A DNA stretch of 64,000 nt, taken from assembly GCA_024345305.1 (NCBI GenBank), contig BRON01000003.1, positions 682,001-746,000 of the forward strand. The letters run 5' to 3'. The notes under the pieces were generated by a model that worked only from the letters and a program-made list of their open reading frames with translations, ran no database searches and was not told the DNA's origin. Below are positions 10,926 to 23,715 of the stretch, piece after piece. The DNA is from Mrakia gelida (Eukaryota; Basidiomycota; Tremellomycetes; Cystofilobasidiales; Mrakiaceae). Numbering within the stretch: the stretch's first letter is position 1; each line of letters opens with the position of its first letter. Made by a program: the position numbers and the translations under genes.

Positions 10926-13900
10926 ATGTCGAATCCCAATCAATCCTTCTCGTCCTCCTTCCGGTCACGAACGCCCTCGCCCGGAGGCCTTCCTTCCACG
11001 ACTCCAGCCACATCGCCTCTCGCCATCAACACTACCATCACCAGTCCGTCCCAGATGGCTCGAAGGCTGTCTTGGTCGAGAAGGCTCTCTTCTGCCTCCG
11101 CTGGAGAACAAGTCAGTCCTGATCCTACAGCTGCTCACGGTCGGACGAGGTCGGGAGGAGGAGACGTCGTTCCCCTCTCTCCTTCACCTTCGCATCTTCT
11201 CCCAACCGAAGATCACGCCGACGATCTCGACGACCCTCTACAACAGATTGGATCTTACTCAGGAGGAGGCAGGTACTCTCCAGGTCCCATCACCTTCCCT
11301 CCAACAGGCCTCTCGTCCTCGTATCAGGATCCTCACTATCAGCTCAACGCCCTTCATCCCTCGACAGCCTCCCAAGAAGGTCTCCTCATTCACGACCCTT
11401 CTACCACCTCCTTCCACTCCACCTCCTCATCAGAAGACGAGTTTGACGACGATCGGATACGGCTCACCACCGCTTCCTCCTCACCTTACAACAACCTCAA
11501 CACCTCCTCCTCCCTTCGTCCAAACATTCCCTCTTCTTCCTCGTATCAAACTCCTCCTCGTCGGCCCTCCTTCGACACTCCCTCCTCCTCAGCCCTACCC
11601 TCAAGAGCTTCTCGGAAGTCCTACTCTACCAACGCCAACTCCTCCCCTATCTCGCTCAGGAGCTCGGCGACGCTACGAGCCGTCAGGAGGAGCATCAGAA
11701 GCGTTTCCCTGCGAGTCGTCAACTTCAATGCGACGGGCTTGGAGGAGCAGACGGGAGCGAGAGGTGGAGGAGCTCTTCCTGGTTCTGTGAGGATACCAGA
11801 CGAGGATGATGACGATGAGGAGGACGATGGAGATCGGAGGTCATCTTCGTCAGGAGCAGGGGACAGTAGCCGCTCGAGAGGGTCGGGCGTCGAGGACGAG
11901 GTCGTCGATGACACGGGTCAGGCGCTGCAGATGCGAGGAGCTCTGGTGGGGAAGTCGCTAGGACTGTTTGGGCCGGAGAGTAGAGTGCGGAGAGCTTGTT
12001 GGACAGTGCTGAAGTTCAGGTGAGCTGCGAGTTTGAGCTTTCGGACTTTCGCGACGCGTTTCTGATCTTTCACCTCCTTCTCTCCTGTGCAGGTGGACTG
12101 AACCCTTCGTTCTCTTATGCATCATGGCCGACGTCGTCGTCCTGACGATCCAAGGAGCTCATCCTCTGACGGCTCCTCGTCCGGACGGTTGGTTCAACGC
12201 GTGGGAGGACTACGTTCTCTTCGCTCTTTTCGTTTTCTTCACGTGAGTTTCCTCGACTGTTCTAGACTGAGACCTTAGCTGACACATCGTTCAATCTTCC
12301 AGGCTCGAGATGTTCGCTCGAATCATCGTCTCAGGCCTCATCCTCGATCCTTACACCGCCGCTTCCCTCGCCACGTCGGCTTCGAACACTCTCCACTCCT
12401 CCTCGAATCAGCCACTCCCTCCCTCGAACCTCAACTCCTCCACCAACACCTCCATCGGATTCGCTGTAGCGGACCGCTCGACCACTGCTGGCAAGCTTCG
12501 GATCGCGAGGGTCAAGATCTCGGCGGCGATGGCGCTCTCGGGCTCGAAGTCCTCGTCGATGAGCTCGAAGACGTTGATGGGGAAGGACGGGGATGGAGAG
12601 GAGTACGAGGATCCTTACGACAGTGAGGAGGATGAAGGAGACGACGGGATGTTCTCGATAGCTCCTCCCGCGTCGGAAACGGACTCGAAACCAACCACCT
12701 ACCCTCCTCAACCCCTTCGTCAACGCCAGCAGTCCGCCACCCCATCCTCTCTCCACTCTTCTCGACCCAAACATCCCTCTACGACTCACGAGTTCCATCC
12801 CGACGTCCTCCCACCACCTTCCCTCGCCTTCGGTCACGAACTCCCCTTCCAACTCTCCCTCGACAAGCAACGTCGCCTCCACTCCCTCGGTCGTCCCTAC
12901 CTTCGAACCAGCTGGCATCGAATCGATATCCTCGCCATCATCTCGTTCTGGATCATGTTTGGGTTGTCGGTTTCGGGTCAGGAGTCGACGGCGGACAGGC
13001 ACGTCTTCATCTTTCGAGCGCTCAGCATCTTGCGAGCTGGAAGGTTGCTGTTGATCAGTAGTGGAACGGCTGTGAGTCTCGTATTCGAGGCCTGAAGCGC
13101 AGGTATCTGTTCGACACTTCACTGACCTCATCATCCTCTTCCTTCGCTCATGACGACAGACGATCCTTCACTCGCTCAAACGAGCCGGACCCCTCCTCGT
13201 CAACGTCTCCTTCTTCGTTCTCTTTGCCATGATCCTCTTCTCGATCATCGGAGTTCAGTCTTTCCAAGGATCCTTCCGCCGAAGCTGCTACCTCGTCGGT
13301 TCGTTCTTCGCTCCTTCATCTCTTCCCGCTCGTCGTTCGATACTGACGCGTCGACCATCTCTCCATTCCCTCCCTCCCTCCTCCCATCACCTCCCTCAGA
13401 CCCAGCCAATCTCGACGCCGACTCGATCATCTCTCTCGGAACCGCCTGTGGAGGATGGTACGACCCCAGCATCGACGCGAACCGAGGCTTCTTCTCCATC
13501 GACTCCCTCAACGGATCCCAGCTCGGCAACCCTAAGGGATTCATCTGCCCAGGACCAAACCAGATGTGCCTACAAGGAGACTCGAATCTTCAGACTGGAG
13601 AGAGCTTCGATAACATCCTCGCTGCTGCTCAGCAGGTCGTGATCATCGCTTCGGGTGAGTGACGACTCGAGTTGGAAGAGCGAGAGCGAGAGTCGAACGA
13701 AACGAGACTGACGCCCTCTTCTCTTTCTCTTTTGGAACAAAAGCCAACACCTGGACGCCTGTTATGTACACTACCATCGACGCCGACGGATACCTCTCCT
13801 CGCTCTTCTTCATCTTCGGGTTCGTTCTTCGAATCCTCCTCCCTCGAAGGAGCTCGTCGCCGCTCCCCTCAGACCTCTGCTGACGCTTCCTTCTCTCTCT

Positions 13901-16900
13901 TTTCTACAGCATTATCGTCCTCTTCTTCTGGCTCTCTCAACTGGCTGTCGCAGTAGTTGTCAACATCTTCGGAGACATCCGAGCTGAGACGAAGAAGTCA
14001 GCCTTCGGAGCGACCTCGTGAGTTCGACGCGTCTTTCTATTTCTTCAGGACTTACTTTCTCGAGAGCTCAAGCTGAAACGCCTCTCCCTGGTCTCTTCAG
14101 ATCGGACCCTCTCATCAGCGCTCTCGGAGAAGACTGGATCGTCCCGGAATCCAGGAAACGGAAGCGATTCGCTCGACTTCGAACCATCTACGAGAAGACG
14201 AACCTGTTCTGGGTCGCTCTCGTTCTCGGAAGTCTCACTGCTCAAGCGACCCTCTCGGCTTCGAGCTCGGATAGACATCTCGCTCTTCTCAGTGAGTGTA
14301 TCTTCCCAGCGCTGCCTCGTTTCGAAGTAGCAGAGGGGCCACCGAATCATCTCTGACTTTCGTTCTCGTCCACGCCTTCGGCCTTCGTTACTTCACCAGA
14401 CAATCTCGAGCGAGGTTTCTCGGTCGCCTTCGACGTCGAGATCATCCTTCGATTCCTCACCACTCTGCCTGACTGGAAGACGTTCTTCGCGGACCCGAGG
14501 AACGACTTCGATCTCGCTCTCGCCGTCGTCTCGACCATCATCCAGGTCCCGGTCATCCTCGACAGCGAGGCTCATGGATGGTTGACGATCTTCCCTCTCG
14601 CGAGGTGGTATCGTGTTATCCTGTGAGTCGAAGCATCCTCCTGATCGGTCAGTCGAGTGAGACGAAGCTGACTTGACTCGCTTCTGCTTTCCTCCAGCGT
14701 CATCCCTCGGATGAGACCACTTTTGGTACGTTGATCGCCTCCTTCATCTCCTCCTCCCGCTCGAGCTGATCAGATCCATTTTCCACAGCTTGCCGTCTTT
14801 GGAAGCGTCGCAGGACTGTGAGTAGCTCTCGTCTTGAAAGGCTCATCGCTCGAACGCGCTGCTGACCTTCGCTTTCACTCCCAGCCTCAACATGACGCTG
14901 TTCTTGCTCTTGATGAACCTTCTCGCGGCTCTCCTTGCCATTCAACTCTTCCAAGTAGGTAGATATATCTACCAGTCCCTTCCCTCTTTCTCTGAACTGA
15001 CTCTCTCTCATCTTCGTCTTATCAGGGCAACATCTCGCAGGACGGACAGACGACGATCATCTTCGACCAGATCTACAACTCGTTCCTGGGGATGTACCAG
15101 ATCTTCAGCTCCGAGAACTGGACGGACCCTCTCTACTCAGCTGTACGTCCGGTCTCTTCGAATCGCAATCAACGCGGACGACGATTTGACGCGACTCCTG
15201 ACCTCCTCGACCTTCCTCGACTTCAGCTCGAGGCCGAGTTCCCTTTCCATCAAGGGGTCATCGGAGGTCTCTTCCTTTGCGGCTGGCTCATGTTCTCGAA
15301 CTGTTCGTGCCATCATTGCCTCACTCTTCTCGGTCGCTCGAGGTCGAGCGCCGAAGCTGACCTTCCCTTCCTTCTTTCGACGCGTCCAGTCATCCTCCTT
15401 CAGTTGTTCATCGCCGTCATCCAGGAGAACTTTTCGGTCGCCGAGGAACTCAAACGGAAGCAACAGATCGAGGCCTTCATCAAGAAGACTCAGCCCAAGT
15501 CCTCGCACTCGTCGTGGCTCGATCGTTGGAATCCGTATCGACTGCTCAAGGGGAAGCCCAAAGCCATAGCGGTCCAGAACCTTCCTCCCAATCTCGTCCT
15601 TCCGTTGAAGAAGTCCATCGTTCGAGACTTTGCGGACGCAGGAGCTGGTGTGAGTGTCAGGATCCCATCTTCTCGGAACGAGCTTCAGCTGACCCTTCCT
15701 TCTCTTCGCCGCTTTCGCAGCGTTCAGATCGCGCGCTGTCTGACTTCGAGAAGACTGGAGAGGAAGGGATCGTCTCATTCATCAAGAGGACGATGAAGAT
15801 TGACTCGTTCAAGACGGAACATCTCCCGATGAACGAGCTCAAGTCGGATCGAATCGAAGAAGAGGGAACATCAGCGACTCAAGATGTTGATCGCCAGTTG
15901 TGAGTTTGCCTCATTTCCTGCCTTTTCTTCTTCTCTTCATCAACTAACTGTGCTCCTTCGCTTTCTTCAGCGAGTTCCTCACCTCGACTGGAAATCTGGC
16001 TGGACGAGAAGAGCACACCGACTCGATCATCGAACAACGAGCCATGCAGGCCGACTTCATCGCCTCCCATCCCAGCTACGATCGACCTCTTTGGATCTTC
16101 AGTCAGGAGAACCCTCTCAGGAGACTCTGTCAGCTTCTCGTTCCTCCAGCCGATGGTGAGTCGAGCTTTGGCGTCGGTCGTCAGGCAGGAAGGAGACGCG
16201 AAGCTGACCCTTCTTCCCTCAGGCGAGCGAATCTTCGGACGACCAGCATCCCCTACGTTCAGCTTCGTCTTCAAGATGGTCGTCTACCTCGCCGTCCTCG
16301 CAAGCGTCGCTATCGCAGCTATCGCGACTCCAGTATACCGCAAGAACTACTACTCGGAGCACGGTCTTCGTCGAGGAACTTGGTTCGACGTGACGGAGGT
16401 AGGACTCGGAGCCGTCTTCGTTCTCGAGTTCCTCGTCAAGGTCGTCGCCGATGGATTCGTCTTCGCTCCTAACGCGTACCTCCACTCGATCTGGAACTGC
16501 ATCGACTTCTTGCTGCTCGTCGCTCTTCTCGTCAACACCTCAACGAGTTCGTCTTCTCCCCTCTTCATCATCTTCTCCTTCCACCTGCTTCTCGATCTGA
16601 CTCTCGTGTCTCTATCTTTTATCTTCTATTACCAGGTCTGATCTATCTGGGAGGACTGAGTCGTTTCACGAGAGCGCTCAAGGCGGTTCGATCGTTTCGT
16701 CTCATCACCCTCGCGTCGTGCGTCTTCTTCCCTCATCCCCTTCGTCTTCTCAGCCTGCTTCTCGATCTGACTCTCGAATACTTATCCTTCATCCTCTACT
16801 CTCAGTCGACTTCGCGAAACGTTCTACTCAACCTTCCTCGTTGGAGCTGGACGGATCTTAGATGCCTCCATGCTCGTGATCCTGTATATGATTCCGTGAG

Positions 16901-19900
16901 TCCCGTGTGCCCCTCTCGTATGGAACTTCCGAAAACGCAGCTGCTGACTCGACTTCGTCTCCATTCGACCTCGTTCTTTTCAGGTACGCCGTTTGGGGTG
17001 TCGTTCGTTCCACACCTCTCGATCTCAACCTCCTCGGAGCTCTAACTGACTCTCTTCTCACTCTCCCCCTCATCCAGAACATCTTCCGGGGTCGACTCTT
17101 CACTTGCAACGACGACAGCGTCTTCGGAAAGGCGGATTGCATCGGCTCCTTCCTCTCGACTCCCGTCGACGGCGTCGGCTCTGGATTCCCTGTCCCTCGG
17201 ATATGGACGAACCCAACCGATCCCAGTGTCTGGTCCTTCGACGACTTCAGGCAGTCGATCCTCATCCTCTTCGAGGTCGTCTCGCTGGAAGGATGGATCG
17301 ACGTGCGTCTTCCCTCGATCTTCGCGTCCTTTTCGCTCTCCTCAGCTCACCTGCCCTCTTCTTCTCCACCTCTCCAGGTCATGGCGAGTCTCATGAACAT
17401 CACGGACATCGATCAGCAACCCAGCATCAACGCGTCGCAGTGGAATGCTCTGTTCGTTCCATCACACGCCTTGCAGTTTCTCTCTTTCCCCTCGCCTCGA
17501 TTCTTTCCTTCGACTGACTCTCCTTCTTTGACTGTCTCTCCTCATTCCTTGAACTTCCAGCTTCATGGTCTTCTACAACCTCTTCGGAGCCGTCATCATC
17601 CTCACTCTCTTCGTCTCCATCATCATTCAAAACTTCTCCACTCGATCGGGAGCCGCTCTTCTCACGACTGAGCAGCGACAGTGGGTCGATCTCAAGAAGA
17701 CTATCTACCGACAAGCCCCTGCTAAACGTCCGAAGGTGAGCCGCGTACGAGGTTTTGCCGTTGGCGCTGCTCCTCGAACGAAACTGACACAAAGATCTAT
17801 CTTCCTCTTCAGACGCGTCCCGACTCTCGGTTCAAGTCCTGGTGTTTCGATCGAGCTGCTCAGAAGCATGGCTGGTGGACGAAGATGATGACGGTCCTCT
17901 ACGTTCTTCACATCATCATCCTCGCGTGAGCTCGCTCTGTCTCCTTCGTCGCTCGTCGCTCGTCGCTCGTCGTTGGCTGACTTCTCTTCACTCTGCTCAG
18001 AACTCAATCCTTCGAGAACACTCGTAAAGGAAGTGTCGCCGAGACTATCCGTGACTCCATCTTCGTCGGTTTCATCGCGATCTACACCTTCGATCTGTCG
18101 ATACGAGCTTGTGAGCTTCCCTTCCCCTCGTTCTACTTCACGCCCTCGTCTCTCGTCTCTCGCTGACTCGTTGTCCTTCGCTTCACAGACGGACTCGGAT
18201 GGCGCAGTTTCAAGGCGAACGGATGGAGTGAGTACCTGGGGCTCTTCTCACGTTGGTCCAGGGCGTGAGCGCTGACCTGCGACGTTTCTTTCAGACTGGT
18301 TCGATCTGATCGTTATCGCAGGATCTCTCGCGACGACGGTCCCAGTTCTCTTCGGTCTCGAGACCTCAGCACTCGTACAGCTTCAGCGGCTCTTCCTCTG
18401 CTCCATCGCTCTCAAGCTCATCCAAAAGTCAGTCTGTTCGGTGCTCTTCCTTCGACGACAAACAACTGACCTCGAGCTCCCTCCCCTCTCCTTCTCTCAA
18501 GACTCAACTCCCTGAACCAACTCTTCAAGACCGCCGTCGCATCTCTCCCAATCATCGGAAACATCTTCGCCCTCTGGCTCGTCTTCTTCTTTGTCTGGTC
18601 GATCATGGACGTCGAAGGTAAGTCGAAGAAGAGCTTTCGCCGTTTTCGCTCGTCGAACGAAGCTGACGCGAAGATCTCGCTCTTCCTCTTCAGTCTTCGG
18701 GCTGACGAAATGGGGTCAGAACGCCACGTCGAGCACCAACTTCCGAGACTTTCTCAACTCTCTCATTCAACTCGCCTTCATGTCGACAGGGGAGGGATGG
18801 AACTCGTGAGTCTGGGTCGTCGGAGGTCGAAGAAGGACGATGTCGTTCGACGTTCGAGCTGACCGCTTCCCTCTCTTTCAACCCCATCTAGCTTCATGCA
18901 CGATTACACCGTATCGTACCCTAGCTGCACGGAGAGCGACAACTACCTCGAATCGGACTGTGGATCCCAAGGCTTCGCCTTCGCTCTGTTCATCTCGTGG
19001 GATGTTCTCTCGCAATTTCTGCTGGTCAGTCGACCTCTCTATCTTTCTCGAGATCGATTAACTGACCTCTTTATTTGCGTTCTTCCAGGTCAACATGCTG
19101 ACGGGAGTGGTCGTCGAGTCGTTCTCGTACGTCTTCCGTTTCCCAGGAAAGGCGTCGTTGAATCGAGAAGAAATCCGTCAGTCCTTCCTCACCCGACTGC
19201 TTTTCTCATGAACCCCCATTGACCCTCTCTGCTCCCTTTCTCTCCTCGCAGGCTCCTTCAAGAAGACCTGGGCCGAGTTCGATCGAGATCGTACTGGCTA
19301 CCTTCGTCGAGATCAATTCGTCCCCTTCTTCGCCGTCAGTTCCTCCTCGCTTCTTTCCTCCCCGGTTTTCGCTGACTTCCGTCTTCACTTCACACACAGA
19401 AACTATCCGGAGTCCTCGAAGTTCGCCCGTATCCTCGAGAAGTCTCACTCACCAACCTCCTCAAGCTGGCCGAACCCGACACGGGCGACATCTCTCCCTC
19501 CGTCGTCCACGGCGCGTCTCGCTCCGTCGACCTTCGAAAACTCTCCAAGGCTCTGGATCTCGTCAACGTCCCCGAGATTAGACGGAGACGACATCTTTAC
19601 AACCGGATCTACCACGAGGCCTCGATCTCAGACGAAGGAGGGAAAGGGATCAGCTTCACCTCGATGCTTCTGCTCATCTCTCACTACGTGCGTTCTCTTT
19701 CTCTCCATGCCTTCTCGAAACCCCTTCTGACCATCGCGCTTTGTCTTTCGCCTCAACAGCGTCTCATCAACGACGACGATGCCCTTCAGTTCGTTCTTCC
19801 CTTCTCCAAAAGACGAGAGCCAAACTGACCTTTCGCGTTCGCCTCTCGTTGTTTTTCTTTCCAGGCTCGAGGATCTACTCCGTCGACGAGTGAAGACCGA

Positions 19901-20556
19901 CTTCGTTTCCGATCTCGTCAACTTGGATCGTGTTCACTGCATCCTTCGAACCCTCTACTGGCGGAGACGGTTCCTCGCTCGCCGCGACGAACGTCGTCGG
20001 ACTCTTCAAGCTCAGACTGACGGTCAGTATCTTGCTCTCTGCTGCCCGCATCGAGCCCTCGACTGACTTCTCGCATCTCTCTCTCTCTCAGGCATGCCCT
20101 CGATCGTTCTCGACCCAACTCCCTCCCTTACTCTTGACATCACGGCTCTCGATGGAGTCAGTTCAGCACCCAACTCGCCGACGCAATCGCCCTTCAACCC
20201 ACGATCTTCCCTCGCCACGCCAGATCAGAGCTTCTCCGCTCCCTCGAGAGATCACGAGCGGAGAGTGAGCGATATCAGCATGCTCTCCATGAGGAGTGCG
20301 AGCCCTGAGGGCAGGTGAGTCCAGCTCTCCGACGAGTCGGGAGGGAAAGAACGACGACGCGTCGATTCGGGAGCTGACTTCTCGTCCTCGCAGCCCCAGG
20401 AACACGATGGAAAACGACCGAGACATGCTCGCCAGTATGGAGAAGAGCGTTTGGGGAGGTGAGTCCAGTCTACGCTATCTCTTCATTCTTCAGAGACGAA
20501 TCGCTGACTTCACACCTCTCTTCGCAGACATGATGGATTCGGACGACGACGAGTAG
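10926..20556 (+). CDS. CCH1: Voltage-gated-type calcium channel alpha subunit Cch1
   Basis: Cch1 forms the fungal high-affinity plasma-membrane calcium influx channel with Mid1. The first exon (10926-12019) is a Ser-rich cytoplasmic N-terminus. It joins to repeat I S1 ([17 protein letters not shown]) and then through several dozen short introns over four repeats of six membrane segments. Pore loops are recognisable: [10 protein letters not shown] in [12 protein letters not shown] in [12 protein letters not shown] in III and [11 protein letters not shown] in IV. The selectivity residues are therefore Asn, Glu, Glu, Glu. The III S4-S5 region reads [20 protein letters not shown], then LYMIPYAVWG. 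After repeat IV comes an EF-hand-like segment ([18 protein letters not shown]) and a basic region ([15 protein letters not shown]), then a Ser-rich tail ending MDSDDDE. Repeat I S4 is poor in regular Arg spacing. By size and motifs the channel looks complete. Confidence 0.93.
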
Positions 20557-20753
20557 CTCTATTTCTCCTTCTTCAATACCCTTCACGATGAAATGCCCTT
20601 AACGACCCTATACCTTATCACCATGGACTATTTTCCGTCTCGCTAACCGCCCCGAAAATCACGGCCACAGCCGTCCCTTTTTGCATCTCCGAATTCGCTC
20701 TCCCGTTTCGCCTCTTTCCCTTCGACCACCATCATCTCGTTTTCAGCTCAAAA

Positions 20754-21695
20754 ATGGCCGTTCCTCCTTTCACTCTCGCCACAGCTCACTCGTGCGTCGA
20801 CTCTCCGTCCCCTCATTATCTCCATGGAAGCTGACCTCTCTCGCTTTCGCAAGAAACAGGAAAGTCAAGGCAGCAGCAGCCGCGTGGAACTCTCAACTTC
20901 CTTCGAAGATCGCTCTCGCTTACACGCCCGACTCCATCTGGAGGAACCGAGATCAGTTCGTTCGAGGGAGGGAGGAGATCGTGGCCTTCTTGGAGAAGAA
21001 GTGGGAGAAGGAGAAGAACTATACTCTGAGGAAGGAGGTGAGTTCGACCGCTTGGAAGTCTTCGGTGACTCGACGAAGCTCTCGCTGACTCATGGCTCGT
21101 CTTCTCCTTCTGACCAGCTCTTCGCGTTCAAGGATAACAAGATCGCTGTTCAGTTCTGGTGAGAGTCTCATCTCATCTCGTTTGAGTGCTGACAACAGGG
21201 GCGAAGATACGAAACGATCGTCGCGTGTGAGAAACTGACGCGTCGCACTTTCTTCGTTCAGGTACGAGTACTCGACGACCGAGGACAAAACTTCCGACTG
21301 GTGCAGGTGCTACGGTCTCGAAGTGAGCGCACAACTCTCTTCTTGCTCGTGAGTCCTAAAGCTGATCTGGTCTCGTTCGTCGCAGCACTGGGTCTTCGAC
21401 GCGGAGGGAAAGATGGCGACGCGACAGGTTTGTTCCCCTCTCCTCTCTCTTCTCGCCTCGGCAATCATGTCTCTGACCCTCTTTTATCGTTCTTTCCTTT
21501 TGACTCAGATGTCTGGCAACGACGTCCCCATCAAGGAATCGGAGAGATGGTTCAAAGACGGCGTTGACCCGGAGGTGAGTTCGATTCGTCCTCCCCTCTT
21601 TCACTCGAACCCAGCTGATTTTCCTTCGTTTCTTCCCTGAACAGTCCATCACGATTCCCGAGGGCCACTGGTCCCTCTCTGAGCCTCTTCAGTAA
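20754..21695 (+). CDS. DUF1348 / NTF2-like (SnoaL-fold) small protein
   Basis: Five or six short exons join from ATG 20754 ([13 protein letters not shown]). The product contains [95 protein letters not shown] and ends [10 protein letters not shown]. This order matches the DUF1348 family (nuclear transport factor 2-like cone fold), about 155 aa, found in bacteria and fungi. The fold binds small molecules in a pocket; no specific reaction is established that I know of. The gene follows CCH1 in the same direction after about 200 bp and converges on the DUF3074 gene. Confidence 0.8.
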
Positions 21696-21912
21696 CCCGT
21701 TCACATTGCTCCCCGCTCAGCCTCTCCGTTTCGTTGACTCGACGCGTCAAGCATCATCTCTCCTCTAAGCTTAATCTACTAGCTCTCTCTGTCATACCTA
21801 ATGAATGTAACTTGCGCCTCCACTCGCCGGACAAAGATGAAAGTCGTTCAAGATCGTCTGCCGACGCGTCGCGACGCTTCGTTCCGTCCCAACCTCCTCC
21901 TTCGCTCAACGA

Positions 21913-22909
21913 CTAAATCCCGGGTCTTCCCTTCTCCACCCACTCCAAGAAGAGCGGAACATCCTTCGCAACCTCCCCCGCGACCGATCTGTCCGTCAGG
22001 AACTGAGGAACCCAACCTGCTGGCGTCGAGCAGGTCGCCATCCTGAACAAAGAAACGCGACGTCGAGTCGAGTCGTAGTCAGTTCCAGCTCGCTCTCCTT
22101 TCCATCTCCCCCAAGACCCAGTCGTGAATCGAGAGAGAAGACACTCACACCCATTCCACCCCACCCTCCTTTCTCTTCCTGACCCGCTCTACAGCAGCGT
22201 ACCTCCCTCTCACCCCCTTCCCTCCTTCGTCGGCCTGCTTCCTCTCCTCTTCGCTCGACGGCTCCCAAGGGATGGAGACGACGATGAACTCCTCTCCTGG
22301 AACGGTTTCTTCTCCGATGAGAAGGATGAGAAAGTGACGAGGGTTAAGTGGCGACGGCATGGAGTAGTTGAGGAGCCAGGTTTGGGAGGGCGGTGACGAG
22401 GAGGAGGAGGAGCTCGGGGGGAGGGTTGAGAGGATCACTGGAGGGAGCGAGGTTGTAGGGATGTAGAGATGCTCATGTTCGGCGTGGTGGTGTAGAAGGG
22501 AGTCCTGTGTTGAATGGGACGAAGAAGAGACGGGGATTCAGCTCGAGAAAGATCGTACGAGAGACGGAAGAAGAGAGGGCGTCAAAGGTCGAGGTGAGCT
22601 CGCTCGTCCCTCCCTCCCTCCCTCCGACCGAAAGAGCTCTCCTGTTTTCCCGGAAGTCACCTTGAAGACCTCATAGTCAGTTGAAGGATGTACGCTCCTT
22701 CTCGCTGCCCAGAAAGCGTCGTTTCCTACTCCCTCTCCCTTATGTTTCTTCCTCGTGAAGGTCTCGACGGAGGAGCCGTGAGTCTTGCCCTGCTTCCATC
22801 CGGCGGGGAAGCTCTCGAGAAGCTGGGAAGCCGCTTTGACGAAGAGAGAAAGATTCGAGGGGATAGTGACTGGCGTGTGAGGTGTGAGCGAGAGGTAGGG
22901 AAGGGACAT
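21913..22909 (-). CDS. DUF3074 (START-like) domain protein
   Basis: Exons are 22661-22909, 22149-22504 and 21913-22042. I take ATG 22909 (MSLPYLSLTPHTPV) as the start; the same frame is open to an ATG at 23014, which would leave only 28 bp before the divergent gene. The product has SQLLESFPAGWKQGKTHGSS, FWAARRSVHPSTDYEVFK, WLLNYSMPSPLNPRHFLILL, FIVVSIPWEP, VRGRYAAVERVRK and a C-terminal VPQFLTDRSVAGEVAKDVPL. The arrangement matches the fungal DUF3074 family, related to START/Bet v 1-like lipid-binding folds. Function is unknown; the N-terminus lacks a clear signal peptide. Confidence 0.68.
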
Positions 22910-23042
22910 GCTGAGGAAAGCTGAGCGTTGGGAGCAAGGTGACGAGGAGAAGGAGGAGGGGATCGAAATAGCGTCGAGCTCACCCTCCCTTCCCGCCCAT
23001 CCTTCCTCTTTCATCTTAGACCGTCACCATCGACTTTTCGCC

Positions 23043-23630
23043 ATGTCCCCCGCTTCTTCACCATCCTCATCCACACTAGCACCTCTCAAAGGCTCTTGTT
23101 TCTGCGCTCGAACGACGTACGAGCTCCATCTCATCGACGACCAAACAACTCCTCCCTCCTCCAACCTCACCCTCTCCGCTTACTGCCACTGCTCGGGATG
23201 CCAACGAATGAACGGAGCTCCCTTCATCCATACAACCCACTGGAAGGAGCGTGCTCTCGTTTGGGCAGACGTCAAACCCGCGAGGTTCAGTCAGAAGGAA
23301 GGCAAGTTCAAGCTGAGATGCGAGACATGCGGAAGCCCTTTGGGAACTTGGAACGAGAACAAGAAGGAGTGAGTACCATTTCTAGAGATGCCGAGGGGGT
23401 GGAGGGAACTGAGAAGTAGCCAATGCTGACTTCTTTTCTCGTTTTGTGGCTTGGAAAGATGGTCGCTTTGGCCTTCAACGCTCGCTCGAGACGACGCTCT
23501 TCGTCCCATCGGAATCGAACACATGAAGCCCACAGCTCACATGTTCTACGGACCGTGGAGAGCGATGGATGTGAACGATGAGCTCGGGAAGTGGGTGGGG
23601 TACGAAGGGAAGAGCGAGAGGGTTAGTTGA
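23043..23630 (+). CDS. GFA-domain zinc protein (glutathione-dependent formaldehyde-activating enzyme/CENP-V type)
   Basis: Two exons, 23043-23369 (approximate 3' edge) and 23459-23630. The product is about 165 aa. The Zn-binding pattern of the GFA/CENP-V family is present: GSCFCARTTYE (CxC), then YCHCSGCQRMNGAPF (CxC..C), and CETCGSPLGTW (CxxC). The end of exon 2 carries HMFYGPWRAMDVNDEL, the usual C-terminal part where substrate-facing residues lie. These proteins are small two-zinc folds; despite the name, many members have no proven formaldehyde activity, so function is left open. Divergent from the DUF3074 gene with about 130 bp between start codons. Confidence 0.85.
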
Positions 23631-23715
23631 CTTTGATGAGATGAGCTCGCTGATCTCGTCCCTTTCTCGTCGTCTCGCGAAAGCCAGCTCTAAAGATCCA
23701 TGATATTCACGAAGA

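Noticed and set aside
22538..23014. Longer N-terminus for the DUF3074 protein
   Set aside because: It would leave only 28 bp to the divergent GFA gene; the Pro/Ser-rich extension lacks domain features.
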